Shown: piece by piece, positions 43,093-52,804 of the stretch
Layout of the letters: every line of letters starts with the position of its first letter
Position numbering within the stretch: the first letter of the stretch is position 1
From: Rhizobium sp. CSW-27
GTDB lineage: Bacteria > Pseudomonadota > Alphaproteobacteria > Rhizobiales > Rhizobiaceae
Assembly (NCBI RefSeq): GCF_018760785.1
Contig: NZ_JAHHZO010000013.1
Coordinates: 54,623 to 118,622, forward strand
Reading direction: 5' to 3'
DNA length: 64,000 nt
Position numbers and translations under genes: made by a program
The notes under the pieces: model-generated
The model's input: only the letters and a program-made list of their open reading frames with translations
Database searches by the model: none
Told to the model about the DNA's origin: nothing

Positions 43093-43788
43093 TTAATTCG
43101 CCTTCAGCGTCCGCGCACCCGACGGGCCGGCAATGATCGCAAAGGACGCCAAGTTGATGAACAGCCCGTGCTCCACGACACCGGGTATGGAATTCAGCTG
43201 GGTTGAAAGTGCCTCTGCATCAGGAATACGGCCAAAAGATGCGTCGAGAATGAAGTGGCCGCCATCCGTGGTGAACACCGACTCGCCCGCCCGTCGCAGC
43301 CGGATTTCGCCTGCAAGCCCAAGGCGTTCGGCGCATTTCTCGATGGCGATGCGGGTGGCTGCCAGTCCGAACGGATTGACCTCGATCGGCAGCGGGAAAC
43401 GGCCGAGGGTCTCGACCAGCTTCGTCTCGTCGGCGATCACGATCATGCGGGCGGAGGCCGCCGCCACGATCTTCTCGCGCAGCAGCGCGCCGCCGCCGCC
43501 CTTGATCAGGGTCAGGGCCGCGTCCATCTCGTCGGCACCGTCGATGGTTAGGTCGAGTTCCGGCAGCTCGTCCAGCGACTTCAGCGGAACACCGAGTTCG
43601 AGGCACAGCCGCGCCGTGCGCTCGGAGGTCGGCACCCCCTCCACCTTCAGGCCCTCGGCCACCTTTTCCGCCAGCAGGCGGACGAATTCCTCCGCGGTGG
43701 AACCGGTGCCGATGCCAAGCCGCATACCGTCTTCAACGTGCTGAAGCGCGGCCTCTGCCGCCTTCACCTTCATTTCGCGGGCGTCCAT
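43093..43788 (-). CDS. rpiA: Ribose-5-phosphate isomerase A
   Basis: Interconverts ribose 5-phosphate and ribulose 5-phosphate in the pentose phosphate pathway. The ~231-residue protein has GIGTGSTAEEF, LDLTIDGADEMDAAL with the catalytic Asp, KGGGGALLREKIVA and PIEVNPFG, all RpiA hallmarks. ATG 43788 (MDAREMKVKAAE) is preferred over 43797. It is divergent from gph across 204 bp. Confidence 0.95.
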   Translation of the reverse strand: MDAREMKVKAAEAALQHVEDGMRLGIGTGSTAEEFVRLLAEKVAEGLKVEGVPTSERTARLCLELGVPLKSLDELPELDLTIDGADEMDAALTLIKGGGGALLREKIVAAASARMIVIADETKLVETLGRFPLPIEVNPFGLAATRIAIEKCAERLGLAGEIRLRRAGESVFTTDGGHFILDASFGRIPDAEALSTQLNSIPGVVEHGLFINLASFAIIAGPSGARTLKAN

Positions 43789-43992
43789 GCGCCACAAGCT
43801 CCCGTCAGTTTCGCCGATCGCTGTTTACACGGCCCGCCGGCCAAACAAAAGGCCCCGGTGGTGGCAAACCATCGTGCATCGCGAAGATTAGCAGTCGCGC
43901 GAAATTGCCAAAGCGGGCCCGAAGCCTTAAGCGGATGGCCATACATGCCACAAGACTCGCCCGCAGACAGTCCCGCTTGGAAAGGCACGCCC

Positions 43993-44685
43993 GTGACGAA
44001 CACCCTCGTCGTCTTCGATCTCGACGGCACGATGATCGATACCGCCCCGGATCTGATCGACAGCCTCAACCACACCATCGCCGCCCGCGACCTCGCCCCC
44101 GTCACCTTCGAGGATCTGACGCATCTCGTCGGCCAGGGCGCGCGCGTGATGATCCGCCGGGCCTTCGCGCTGCGCGAGGCACCGCTGGACGAAAGCGAGG
44201 TTGAGCCTCTGCTTGCCCGCTTCCTCGATCACTACAGCCAGCACATGCCGGGCAAGAGCCGGCTCTATGACGGACTGACCGACTGCTTCGACCGGCTGGA
44301 GGCGGCCGGCATGCGCCTTGCGGTCTGCACCAACAAGCTGGAACAGCTTGCCCTGCCGCTTCTCGACAAGATGCATCTGACGAAGCGCTTCGCCGCGATC
44401 ACCGGTGGCGATACCTTCCCCGTGCGCAAGCCTGACGCCCGCCATCTGCTCGGCACCATCGAGCGCGCCGGCGGCGAGCCTGCCCGCAGCATCCTGATCG
44501 GCGACAGCATCAACGACATCATGGCCGCGAAGAACGCCGGCATCGGCTCGATCGGCGTCACCTTCGGCTATTCCGACGTTCCGGTCGCCGAACTTGCCCC
44601 CACCCGCATCATCGGCCATTTCGGGGAACTGACGGCAGAACTCGTCCGGACGGTGATTGCGCAGGCCTCAACCGCCGCCCGCTAG
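43993..44685 (+). CDS. gph: Phosphoglycolate phosphatase (HAD family)
   Basis: 230 residues with HAD motif I VVFDLDGTMIDTAPD (nucleophile Asp), motif II CTNKLE, motif III RKPD and motif IV GDSINDIMAAKNAG. Gph dephosphorylates 2-phosphoglycolate from DNA repair or oxygenation. GTG 43993 has GGAAAGG about 7 bp upstream and gives the usual start; an ATG at 43945 would add 16 residues. Its last 18 bp overlap the 3' end of the convergent oxidoreductase gene. Confidence 0.9.
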   Translation: MTNTLVVFDLDGTMIDTAPDLIDSLNHTIAARDLAPVTFEDLTHLVGQGARVMIRRAFALREAPLDESEVEPLLARFLDHYSQHMPGKSRLYDGLTDCFDRLEAAGMRLAVCTNKLEQLALPLLDKMHLTKRFAAITGGDTFPVRKPDARHLLGTIERAGGEPARSILIGDSINDIMAAKNAGIGSIGVTFGYSDVPVAELAPTRIIGHFGELTAELVRTVIAQASTAAR

Positions 44686-45702
44686 CGCTTCTGCAAGCCG
44701 CCGTCCGGCAAGAGGCGCCAGAATGACGCCGGGATGTCCCACCGCCAGATGCAGCCCATCCACGCCAGGGACCGGTCCGAGATGCGGCATTCCGTTCGAG
44801 AGCATGGGTCGATAGCCGACGCGGGCCGATTGCAGGCGAAGCGTTCCAAGCTGCGGAAAATGCGCTTCGATGATTGCTCCGACACGCTGGCCATAACGGG
44901 CCGGCGCATTTTCAGGCCGATCATCGATGTAACCCTCTGCGGCAATCACCATCCCCGAGGCGTTCTGCCTGACCTCGATGTCCGGCCCGCACACGATATG
45001 CGCAACAGCTTGGCGCTGCGCCGCGAACTCGAAAAGAATGGTCGGGGAGACGAAAAGCCCGAGCTCCGGCAGAAATTCGTGAACGAGGGCACCCGTCCCT
45101 TCCCCGCCCGCAATCACCACGGCATCGGCACCGTGCATGCCATCGGCGGTTCTCACGCCGACGATCCTGCCCGCATGGGTCTGCAGCAGAACGACCGCCT
45201 GACCATAATGGACGGATGCGCCGCGACCCGCGGCATCGGCCAGCATGTTTGCGGCGAGCACGGCCGGGCTCAGGGCGATATCGTCCGGCACATAGGCCGC
45301 CACCTCCGGCACCAGCGCAAGATGCGGTTCGAGCCGAGCGACGCTGCGCGCATTGACAAGGTCAACCAGCGTGCCCGCGCCCTTCTGCCGGCTTGCCATC
45401 GCCTCTGTCGCGTCGGACGTCTTCTTCCAGATCAACGAACCGCGCCGTACAGGACCGTAAAGAGCGGGCTCGTCCCGCAACAGGCGGAGGTGGTCCTCGA
45501 AGGCTGCCTGCCTCAGTTGGTAGGACGCGTGATCATCCGGGTCGGAATAGATCAGATTGACCCAGCCAAATGCCAGACCGGTGACACCAGCCGCCGGCGC
45601 TGCGCCCCTTTCCATCACCGTCACCGCAAGACCGGGAATCCGTGACAGGTGAAAGGCGACAGCCGCGCCCAGGATGCCGGCCCCCACCACGATGACCTTC
45701 AT
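44668..45702 (-). CDS. FAD-dependent oxidoreductase (DAO family)
   Basis: 344 residues. The N-terminal dinucleotide-binding motif is VIVVGAGILGAAVAFHL, and the C-terminal segment GYRPMLSNGMPHLGPVPGVDGLHLAVGHPGVILAP is typical of D-amino acid oxidase/sarcosine oxidase-like enzymes. It likely oxidises an amine or amino acid; the substrate is unknown. Its 3' end overlaps gph tail-to-tail. Confidence 0.82.
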   Translation of the reverse strand: MKVIVVGAGILGAAVAFHLSRIPGLAVTVMERGAAPAAGVTGLAFGWVNLIYSDPDDHASYQLRQAAFEDHLRLLRDEPALYGPVRRGSLIWKKTSDATEAMASRQKGAGTLVDLVNARSVARLEPHLALVPEVAAYVPDDIALSPAVLAANMLADAAGRGASVHYGQAVVLLQTHAGRIVGVRTADGMHGADAVVIAGGEGTGALVHEFLPELGLFVSPTILFEFAAQRQAVAHIVCGPDIEVRQNASGMVIAAEGYIDDRPENAPARYGQRVGAIIEAHFPQLGTLRLQSARVGYRPMLSNGMPHLGPVPGVDGLHLAVGHPGVILAPLAGRRLAEALAGGG

Positions 45703-45791
45703 GACCAGCCTCCGCCTGTTACAAGGCTGAGGCCTTTACACAGCCTCCATGTCAGGTAGATGTCTCGCCCCACAAAGTCCGCCCGCAACGC

Positions 45792-45824
45792 AAAACGCCC
45801 GCGGCTCGTCACCGCGGGCGTTTT
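45792..45824. terminator. Strong rho-independent terminator of the L,D-transpeptidase gene
   Basis: A perfect 13-bp stem (AAAACGCCCGCGG / CCGCGGGCGTTTT) with a 7-nt loop, 21 bp beyond the L,D-transpeptidase stop. The A/T ends give a U-run in both directions, so it could work both ways. Confidence 0.85.
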
Positions 45825-45844
45825 GTCGCAAACTTCCCGGAAAA

Positions 45845-47773
45845 TCAGGCGCCGCGCGCCTTGGTGGTGGCGGCAAAGGCCTTTTCGACGGCGCTGTCGC
45901 GGCCATAGACATCGTCGAAATATTCCACCTTGCCGTCCTTGTTCGGCCAGGCGGTGAAATAGGAGACGTAGACCGGGATCTTTGCCGTTACCGGCACGGC
46001 GACATTCTTGCCCTGGGCGATGCGCGCGCCGACGTCCTGCTCGCTGATGCCGAGCACGGCAGCCGCCATCTTGCGCGGCTCGGCAAGGCGCACGCAGCCG
46101 TGGCTGAGCGCGCGCATGTCGCGCTGGAAGAAGCTCTTCTGCGGCGTGTCGTGCATGTAGATCGCATGTGCGTTCGGGAACAGGATCTTCAGTTCCCCGA
46201 GTGCATTGTCGCTGGAGGGCGGCTGGCGCACGGAGACCGACTGGGTCGAGGCGAACCAGTTGACCGCCGTCGAGGACACCGCCTTGCCGCCGACCTCCAC
46301 CTGGTAGCCCATGCGATCGAGATAGGTCGGGTCCTGGCGCAGCTTCGGCAGCATTTCGTTGATGATGATCGACTGCGGCACGCCCCAGTAGGGGTTCAGC
46401 TCGACGGTCTTGATTTCGTCATGGAAGAAGAAGGTCTGGTGGCTCGGCGAGCCGACCACCACGCGCATGGAGAACTGCTCGCGGCCCTGGTCATGGTAAT
46501 AGACGCGGAAGGCCGGCTGGTTGATGAAGACGTAGCGATCGCCCAGGTCCTCCGGCAGCCAGCGGGACTGCTCCATGGCGACGATCACCTTCTCGATCTT
46601 GTCGTCAGTCGTGTGACCGGCAATGGCGCGCACGGTGGCGGGACCCACCACGCCGTCGGGCTTGAGACCGGCTTCCTTCTGGAAGCCCTTCACCAGTTCC
46701 ACGAGGTCCGGACCGTATTCCGGCGTATCCTGATAGGCGGCCAGCGTCGCGGCATGGGTCGCCTTCAGCGTATCGGAAGCGCGGTGCTCGATAGCCGCCA
46801 CCAGATTGGCGAGATCGGCGCTGCTGTTGCCGGGCTTCAGCAGCAGGTTCTCCGGCAGGCGCACGCTCTGCCGGGCCGCACCGCTTTCGGCGCGAAGCCG
46901 CGTCAGCTCCGCCTTCAGCGCCTGATATTCGGGACTGGTCGGCTCAAGGCTCTGCAGGTAGGCGACGGCATCCGGCGCATTCCTGACGAAGGGCAGCACC
47001 AGATCGAGCTTCACGTCGCGGCGCTTCAGGTCGTGATATTCGGAAATGCGGTTCGGATCGATGCGGCCGCGCACCATGTCCTCGGCAAACATCACCACCT
47101 TGGCCGACATCGCCAGTTCGAACTGCATCAGGTCGCGGTCATGCTGGTCGGCCGCCGGGGCGACGGGCGCTGTCTCCGAAAGCCCGGCTGCATCGGCAGA
47201 GACCGGCACCACGCTTGCGGAGGCGTCCGCAACGCTCGCCGTCGTCATCGCCGGCACCGGCAGGCGGTAGTCGGCGGGGTCGAAGCCGTAATCGGCCGCC
47301 TTGTCGAACAGCGCCAGAACCGTACGGGCGCGCTCGGTCAGATCTCCCTTTTCGACCCAGAGCGGCGCACCGCCCTTGGCGTAATAGGCTTCCACGGCTG
47401 CCGCGACGTCGGCGGGCGCAAGCACCCGCGCCTCGGCCAGGAAACGCGTCGCATCGCTCGCCTGCGCCGCGGGGAAGCTCTGCGCCTTGATCTGGCGCAT
47501 GGCATCGGCTCGATAGGTGAAGTATTTCGGCGCGGAAACCTTCGGCAGCGGCTCGGGATCGCTCATGTCGATCTCGCGCTGGGTCGGGGCGGTCGCGCGC
47601 GTCTGGCTCTCCACCTGTTCCTGCACGCTCTGGCGGGTCTTGCCGCGCAGCATGTCCATGAGCGTCAGCGCATGAGCGTCGATCGCTCCCATGCATGCGA
47701 AGGAAATGCCCGAAAGGAGGGCAAGTACGAGCCTAGTCTTTTTCTGGGAGTGCGACAATGTTGTCCCCGTCAC
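45845..47773 (-). CDS. YcbB-type L,D-transpeptidase (murein cross-linking)
   Basis: 642 residues with a signal peptide (RLVLALLSGISFACMGAIDAHA). It has a YcbB-like scaffold region, a peptidoglycan-binding motif (VKGFQKEAGLKPDGVVGPATV), and a C-terminal L,D-transpeptidase domain with catalytic Cys ~560 in LSHGCVRL. These periplasmic enzymes form 3-3 meso-DAP cross-links, abundant in the cell walls of polar-growing Rhizobiales. The start could be GTG 47773 or TTG 47758, which has GGGGA at suitable spacing. A strong terminator follows. Confidence 0.9.
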   Translation of the reverse strand: MTGTTLSHSQKKTRLVLALLSGISFACMGAIDAHALTLMDMLRGKTRQSVQEQVESQTRATAPTQREIDMSDPEPLPKVSAPKYFTYRADAMRQIKAQSFPAAQASDATRFLAEARVLAPADVAAAVEAYYAKGGAPLWVEKGDLTERARTVLALFDKAADYGFDPADYRLPVPAMTTASVADASASVVPVSADAAGLSETAPVAPAADQHDRDLMQFELAMSAKVVMFAEDMVRGRIDPNRISEYHDLKRRDVKLDLVLPFVRNAPDAVAYLQSLEPTSPEYQALKAELTRLRAESGAARQSVRLPENLLLKPGNSSADLANLVAAIEHRASDTLKATHAATLAAYQDTPEYGPDLVELVKGFQKEAGLKPDGVVGPATVRAIAGHTTDDKIEKVIVAMEQSRWLPEDLGDRYVFINQPAFRVYYHDQGREQFSMRVVVGSPSHQTFFFHDEIKTVELNPYWGVPQSIIINEMLPKLRQDPTYLDRMGYQVEVGGKAVSSTAVNWFASTQSVSVRQPPSSDNALGELKILFPNAHAIYMHDTPQKSFFQRDMRALSHGCVRLAEPRKMAAAVLGISEQDVGARIAQGKNVAVPVTAKIPVYVSYFTAWPNKDGKVEYFDDVYGRDSAVEKAFAATTKARGA

Positions 47774-48215
47774 CTTGTAAGCCGTGAATCAGTGAGCGTT
47801 TAAGCCTGTTGCGCAAGTCTCTAATGCATGCGCCGCGCCGTGAAAAGCAAACGAATGGCAAGGCATCGCCTGCCGGAGAAGCCGAGGCTTCGCCATATCG
47901 TTTCCAGAAGATTAAGAAACCATTCGTTAAATTTTTACTGACGCGGCAAAATCGGCTGTTCACGCTGGCGTGACAGGCCGCCACGCTGCCTGCACTTTCC
48001 GCAGGGGCGTTGCAGCAAGGGCACGCGAATCGACCCTGCCCTTTCCATAGGACCGCCGCACAGTGCCGGCCGCCATGCGTCGGCACCGTCACATCCGCCC
48101 TTCGCAGTGCTTGCAGTCGCCCCCCATTCGTATAGTAATTCGCCGCGAGCTTGCACGGGGGCGGCCGCCCTGCGACCGGATCCGTGCCACCTTTCAGTCA
48201 CACAGAGGCTTGACG
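47774..48215. other. Intergenic region between L,D-transpeptidase and fumC
   Basis: About 440 bp between divergent genes. TATAGTAATT near 48132 could be a -10 element for fumC, but no clear -35 lies at 16-18 bp. No strong hairpin with a U-tract was found. Open frames across the region lack ribosome sites. Confidence 0.45.
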
Positions 48216-49604
48216 ATGACCACGCGCACCGAAACCGATACCTTTGGCCCGATCGAGGTCGCCAGCGACCGCTACTGGGGCGCCCAGGCGCAACGCTCCC
48301 TTGGCAATTTCAAGATCGGCTGGGAAAAGCAGCCGCTCTCCGTCGTGCGCGCGCTCGGCATCGTCAAGCAGGCGGCGGCCCGCGCCAACATGGCGCTCGG
48401 CGGCCTCGACGCCAAGATCGGCGAAACGATCATCGCAGCCGCCCAGGAAGTCATCGACGGCAAGCTGAACGACCATTTCCCGCTCGTCGTCTGGCAGACC
48501 GGCTCCGGCACCCAGTCGAACATGAATGCCAACGAAGTGATCTCCAACCGCGCCATCGAGATGCTGGGCGGCGTGATGGGCTCGAAGAAGCCGGTTCACC
48601 CGAACGACCACGTCAACATGAGCCAGTCGTCGAACGACACCTATCCGACGGCCATGCACATCGCCTGCGCCGAGCAGATCGTCCGTCACCTGATCCCGAG
48701 CCTGAAGCACCTGCATGCCGCGCTCGATGCCAAGTCGAAGGCCTTCGCGCACATCATCAAGATCGGCCGCACGCATACGCAGGACGCCACGCCCCTAACG
48801 CTCGGCCAGGAATTCGGCGGCTATACCGCCCAGGTCGCCTCCGCCATCAAGCGTCTCGAAATCTCGCTTTCCGGCCTTTATGAACTGGCCCAGGGCGGCA
48901 CCGCCGTCGGTACCGGTCTCAACGCGCCGGTCGGCTTTGCCGAAAAGGTCGCCGAAGAGATCGCCAGGATCACCGGCCTGCCGTTCGTCACCGCGCCGAA
49001 CAAGTTCGAGGCGCTCGCCGCCCACGATGCGATGGTCTTTGCGCATGGTGCGATCAATGCCGCTGCCGCAGCCCTGTTCAAGATCGCCAACGACATCCGT
49101 TTCCTCGGCTCCGGCCCGCGCGCCGGTCTCGGCGAACTGGCCCTGCCGGAAAACGAGCCGGGTTCCTCGATCATGCCGGGCAAGGTCAACCCGACGCAGT
49201 CGGAAGCCATGACCCAGGTCTGCGCCCACATCTTCGGCAACCATGCCGCCATCACCTTTGCCGGCAGCCAGGGCCATTTCGAGCTCAACGTCTACAATCC
49301 GATGATGGCCTACAACTTCCTGCAGTCGGTGCAGCTGCTCGGCGATGCCGCCGTCTCCTTCACCGACAATTGCGTGGTCGGCATCGAGGCGCGCGAGGAC
49401 AACATCAAGCGCGGCGTCGAGAATTCGCTGATGCTGGTCACCGCGCTGAACTCCAAGCTCGGCTATGATGCCTGCGCCAAGATCGCCAAGACCGCCCACA
49501 AGAACGGCACGACGCTGCGCGAGGAGGCTGTCGGCGGCGGCTACCTGACGAACGAGGAGTTCGACCAGTATGTCCGCCCGGAAAACATGATCGGCCCGAA
49601 GTAA
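48216..49604 (+). CDS. fumC: Class II fumarate hydratase
   Basis: Reversible hydration of fumarate to malate in the TCA cycle; the oxygen-stable, iron-free class. 462 residues with GSGTQSNMNANEVISNRAIE, HPNDHVNMSQSSNDTYPTAM and the family signature GSSIMPGKVNPTQSEAM. ATG 48216 has GAGG 7 bp upstream and begins MTTRTETDTFG, the usual FumC start. Confidence 0.96.
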   Translation: MTTRTETDTFGPIEVASDRYWGAQAQRSLGNFKIGWEKQPLSVVRALGIVKQAAARANMALGGLDAKIGETIIAAAQEVIDGKLNDHFPLVVWQTGSGTQSNMNANEVISNRAIEMLGGVMGSKKPVHPNDHVNMSQSSNDTYPTAMHIACAEQIVRHLIPSLKHLHAALDAKSKAFAHIIKIGRTHTQDATPLTLGQEFGGYTAQVASAIKRLEISLSGLYELAQGGTAVGTGLNAPVGFAEKVAEEIARITGLPFVTAPNKFEALAAHDAMVFAHGAINAAAAALFKIANDIRFLGSGPRAGLGELALPENEPGSSIMPGKVNPTQSEAMTQVCAHIFGNHAAITFAGSQGHFELNVYNPMMAYNFLQSVQLLGDAAVSFTDNCVVGIEAREDNIKRGVENSLMLVTALNSKLGYDACAKIAKTAHKNGTTLREEAVGGGYLTNEEFDQYVRPENMIGPK

Positions 49605-49611
49605 GCCGTTT

Positions 49612-49643
49612 GCTGCCGGGCGGGCCTGTTCTCGCCCGGCAGC
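49612..49643 (+). terminator. Hairpin after fumC
   Basis: A perfect 11-bp stem (GCTGCCGGGCG / CGCCCGGCAGC) 8 bp after the fumC stop, without a T-run. It probably marks the transcript 3' end or stabilises it. Confidence 0.45.
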
Positions 49644-49838
49644 CCCACGCGGCATCGTCCGGATGCCACGCGGTTGAGGCGAGACCTCAACCCCAGCTGG
49701 CAAACCTCTGAAACCAAACGAATTCCAAAAGGCGATGGCCGCGCATCGCCGCGTCGTTATATTCGGGTTTAATGGTTTTCCAATCAATTGACCCTAATCA
49801 TCGTGCCTGAACAAGCCAGACAGTTCCGGAGTGGCAGG

Positions 49839-50912
49839 ATGACGACGGCCGTTGCGCACAAGGCGCAAGCCTCTGATATCGCGACGCAGATCATGCAGGC
49901 CATGCGCGGCATGGGCGTGTCTCCCATTCCGCGCAACTACCAGCTCTTCTACGAGGCCTATATCGGCACCAATCCGGCGCTCGCCCGCGAGCTTTCGCAG
50001 TACTCGCTGCGCGCGCCGCGCCAGGAGGAACTGGATGCGCTGGCAGCCGCCCATCTCGGCCATAACGGCGTCTCGGCGGTGGAGCGCGCCCACAGCCGCC
50101 TGCAGGGCGAGCTGGATGGCCTGCTGAAGCTGCTGCGCGACGAACAGGCCTCGCTGGAAACCTATAACCGCCTGCTCGGCGAGACCGCCAGCCGCATCAG
50201 CACCAAGAGCACGCTGTCGGTCGATCTCATCCGCAATGTCATCGAGATCCTCGCGGAGGCGACCGACGAGACGCTGGCCAATGGCGAAAGAACGGCCGAG
50301 GGCATGGCCCACCACTCCCAGGAGATGGAGGAGGTGCGCCGCGAGCTCGACGAATACAAGCGCATCGCCAACACGGATTCGCTGACGCGGCTCGCCAATC
50401 GCCGCGCCTTCGACGAGCGGCTGGCGGCCATCTACGACGATCCCATGCAGTTGCCGGTCACCGCTCTGGTGCTGGCCGACATCGACAACTTCAAGCGCAT
50501 CAACGATACCCATGGCCACCCGGTGGGCGACAAGATCCTCGCCTCCGTCGGCGCCATCATCCGCTCCAGCCTGCGCAAGGATGTGTTCGTCGCCCGCACC
50601 GGCGGCGAGGAATTCGCCATCATCCTGGAACACAAGACCCTGGACGAGGTGATGGAGATCTGCGAGCGCATTCGCCGCGCGCTGGAAGCCCGGCCCTTCC
50701 GCAATTCCCGCACGGGGGTCGATTACGGGCCGGTCACCATCTCGATCGGCTTTGCCATGGGCTCGCAGGCCGCGGATCCTGGCGAACTCTATGTCCGCTC
50801 GGACACGGCGCTTTATTGCGCCAAGCACGGCGGGCGAAACCGCACCGTGCTGTTCGAGGAGGGCATGCGCAAGGAATATTCCGGCAAGGGCTGGCTGATC
50901 TACCGGCAGTGA
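49839..50912 (+). CDS. Diguanylate cyclase (GGDEF domain)
   Basis: 357 residues. The N-terminal ~175 residues are a helical, probably sensory or dimerising region (MGVSPIPRNYQLFYEAYIG). The GGDEF domain follows (~180-345), with LVLADIDNFKRINDTHGHPVGD and active-site ARTGGEEF. GGEEF is compatible with making cyclic di-GMP. The usual allosteric I-site RxxD reads RKDV, so product feedback may be weak or absent. ATG 49839 is chosen; the frame is open to 49788. No membrane segment, so cytoplasmic. Confidence 0.88.
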   Translation: MTTAVAHKAQASDIATQIMQAMRGMGVSPIPRNYQLFYEAYIGTNPALARELSQYSLRAPRQEELDALAAAHLGHNGVSAVERAHSRLQGELDGLLKLLRDEQASLETYNRLLGETASRISTKSTLSVDLIRNVIEILAEATDETLANGERTAEGMAHHSQEMEEVRRELDEYKRIANTDSLTRLANRRAFDERLAAIYDDPMQLPVTALVLADIDNFKRINDTHGHPVGDKILASVGAIIRSSLRKDVFVARTGGEEFAIILEHKTLDEVMEICERIRRALEARPFRNSRTGVDYGPVTISIGFAMGSQAADPGELYVRSDTALYCAKHGGRNRTVLFEEGMRKEYSGKGWLIYRQ

Positions 50913-50916
50913 CGGC

Positions 50917-51525
50917 TTACCACATGGTCGCCGCAGCGCGCGCGGCCCATTCGCGGTCGTAGGTTTCCTTGTCGAAATCGGCCTTGGCCGCCTTCAGCAT
51001 GGCTCCGGGTGTCGGCAGCGCCTGCGGATCAAGGAAATGCGCAGGGTTCCACAGTTCGGCGCGCATGACCGCCCGTGCGCATTGGAAGTAGACCTCGTCG
51101 ATCGTGGTGACGATCACCGTGCGCGGATGCTTGCCCTCCATCTCGAAGCTGTCGAGCAGCGCCGGTTCGATCGAGATGACCGCGCGGCCGTTGATGCGCA
51201 TCACGCTGCTGGACCCCGGAATGAGGAACATCAGTGCCACGCGCGGATCGCGCACGATGTTCATCAGCGAATCGACGCGGTTGTTGCCGCGCCAGTCGGG
51301 CAGAAGCACCGTGCGGTCGTCAGCGATGCGCACCACGCCGCCCAGATCGCCGCGCGGCGAGCAGTCCAGCCCCTCCGGTCCCACGGTGGCCAGCGCCACG
51401 AAGGGCGAAGCCTCGATCATCAGGCGGTATTCGGCCGTCAGGCGCGGCGTCACCTTGGCAAGCGATGCCTCCGAACAGCCGCTGTAGATCTCGCGCAATT
51501 GTTCCGGGCTCGTGATGATCGACAT
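50917..51525 (-). CDS. Pyridoxamine 5'-phosphate oxidase-like flavoprotein
   Basis: 202 residues with the PPOX-type split-barrel core: FVALATVGPEGLDCSPRG, LLPDWRGNNRVDSLMNI, VALMFLIPGSSSVMRINGRA and the C-terminal VYFQCARAVMRAELW. It matches the FMN-dependent PPOX group of small reductases or oxidases rather than PdxH itself. ATG 51525 starts MSIITSPEQL. It is convergent with the diguanylate cyclase gene, 4 bp away. Confidence 0.82.
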   Translation of the reverse strand: MSIITSPEQLREIYSGCSEASLAKVTPRLTAEYRLMIEASPFVALATVGPEGLDCSPRGDLGGVVRIADDRTVLLPDWRGNNRVDSLMNIVRDPRVALMFLIPGSSSVMRINGRAVISIEPALLDSFEMEGKHPRTVIVTTIDEVYFQCARAVMRAELWNPAHFLDPQALPTPGAMLKAAKADFDKETYDREWAARAAATMW

Positions 51526-51586
51526 GGCTGTCCTCCTGTGCTGGCCGGCGCACGCTAGCCATGTTCCCGGCAAGCCTCAAGCCCTC

Positions 51587-52798
51587 TCATTCTCCTTCCA
51601 GTTCGCCCACCTCGCCGGAGGCATGCGGCGTGCGCTGCAGGCCGCGATACTCCCAGCTGGCGACCAGCAGCAGCGCGGCAAGGCCCGCCAGTCCCGTCCA
51701 GTGCGTCGAAACGAAGAAGGCGGGCGGAAAGGCAACCAGCGCCAGCGCGAGGCCGGCCAGATGCGATCGCGGCAGCCGGCCGGTGCTCATCCGCTTCAGC
51801 AGCAGGTTGCCGCCGAGAAAAAGGATCGGCCCGCCCAGGATGACGGCGGCGCGCGCCGCATCCCCCGCCTCGGCCGGATGCGCCAGCAGATGCTCTGCCG
51901 ACACGGCGACCAGGATGATGCCGGCCACCACCGGCATATGGGCATAGGTGAAGACATGCAGGGCCACCTCCCCCGGCGCGTCGGTCTCCTCGATTTCATG
52001 GCGGACCTTCGCCTGGCCGAAATGGAAATAGATCCACCACATGGTCACGCTGGCCAGGAAGGCGCCGACGAAGGTCGCCACCACCAGCAGCGTCAGATCC
52101 TCCTCCGCAAAGCTGCGGCCGATCGCCAGAATGCTCTCGCCCAGGCAGATCATCACGAACAGAGCACAGCGTTCGGACATGTGTTCGCCGGAAATGTCCC
52201 AGTCGCTGGCATGCGAGCGGCCAAGCCCCGGAACGAAGAAGCGCAGTTCCGGTGCGGCATATTCGATGCCGAGTGCCACGAGCCAGGCAATCACGCGGGT
52301 TTCCTCGCCGCTGAAGGCACCCCACAGCCAGAACAGCGACGAAAGGCAGAACCACAGGGACACCCGGACGAAATTGCGCCGTACCGCGGGAAGCACGTTC
52401 CGGAAGGCATAGATCGCAAACAGCGATCGCCCCAGCTGCATGGCGATATAGGCGCCGGCAAACATCGGCGCCGTATCGCCGAAGGCCTCCGGAATGGCAG
52501 AGGACATCAGCAGGCCGAAGAACATCAGGCCGAACAGCATGGCGCGGATCGGCATCCGGGCGGGATCCAGCCAGTTGGTGACCCAGGCGGTGTGGTTCCA
52601 CACCCACCACAGCGCAAGCGCCACGATGCCGCCCTCCAGCAGCCGGTTGAAGGAAAAATCCTCGACGATGAAGTGCGACAGCTGGATCAGAGCAAAGACG
52701 AAGATCAGATCGAAGAACAGCTCCGGAAAACCGACCTGCTTGTCCTGCTGTCCTTCCTCGCGCAGCCAGTGCAGGCTGCTGTCCCGCCCCTGCGCCAT
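51587..52798 (-). CDS. Low temperature requirement protein A (LtrA) family membrane protein
   Basis: 403 residues with many hydrophobic helices. It begins with the family hallmark GFPELFFDLIFVFALIQLSHFI, and carries LWWVWNHTAWVTNWLDP and ICLGESILAIGRSF, all conserved in LtrA proteins. The family is named from a Listeria cold-growth locus; its molecular role is unknown. It ends 61 bp upstream of the flavoprotein start on the same strand. Confidence 0.88.
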   Translation of the reverse strand: MAQGRDSSLHWLREEGQQDKQVGFPELFFDLIFVFALIQLSHFIVEDFSFNRLLEGGIVALALWWVWNHTAWVTNWLDPARMPIRAMLFGLMFFGLLMSSAIPEAFGDTAPMFAGAYIAMQLGRSLFAIYAFRNVLPAVRRNFVRVSLWFCLSSLFWLWGAFSGEETRVIAWLVALGIEYAAPELRFFVPGLGRSHASDWDISGEHMSERCALFVMICLGESILAIGRSFAEEDLTLLVVATFVGAFLASVTMWWIYFHFGQAKVRHEIEETDAPGEVALHVFTYAHMPVVAGIILVAVSAEHLLAHPAEAGDAARAAVILGGPILFLGGNLLLKRMSTGRLPRSHLAGLALALVAFPPAFFVSTHWTGLAGLAALLLVASWEYRGLQRTPHASGEVGELEGE

Positions 52799-52804
52799 GG
52801 GCCG

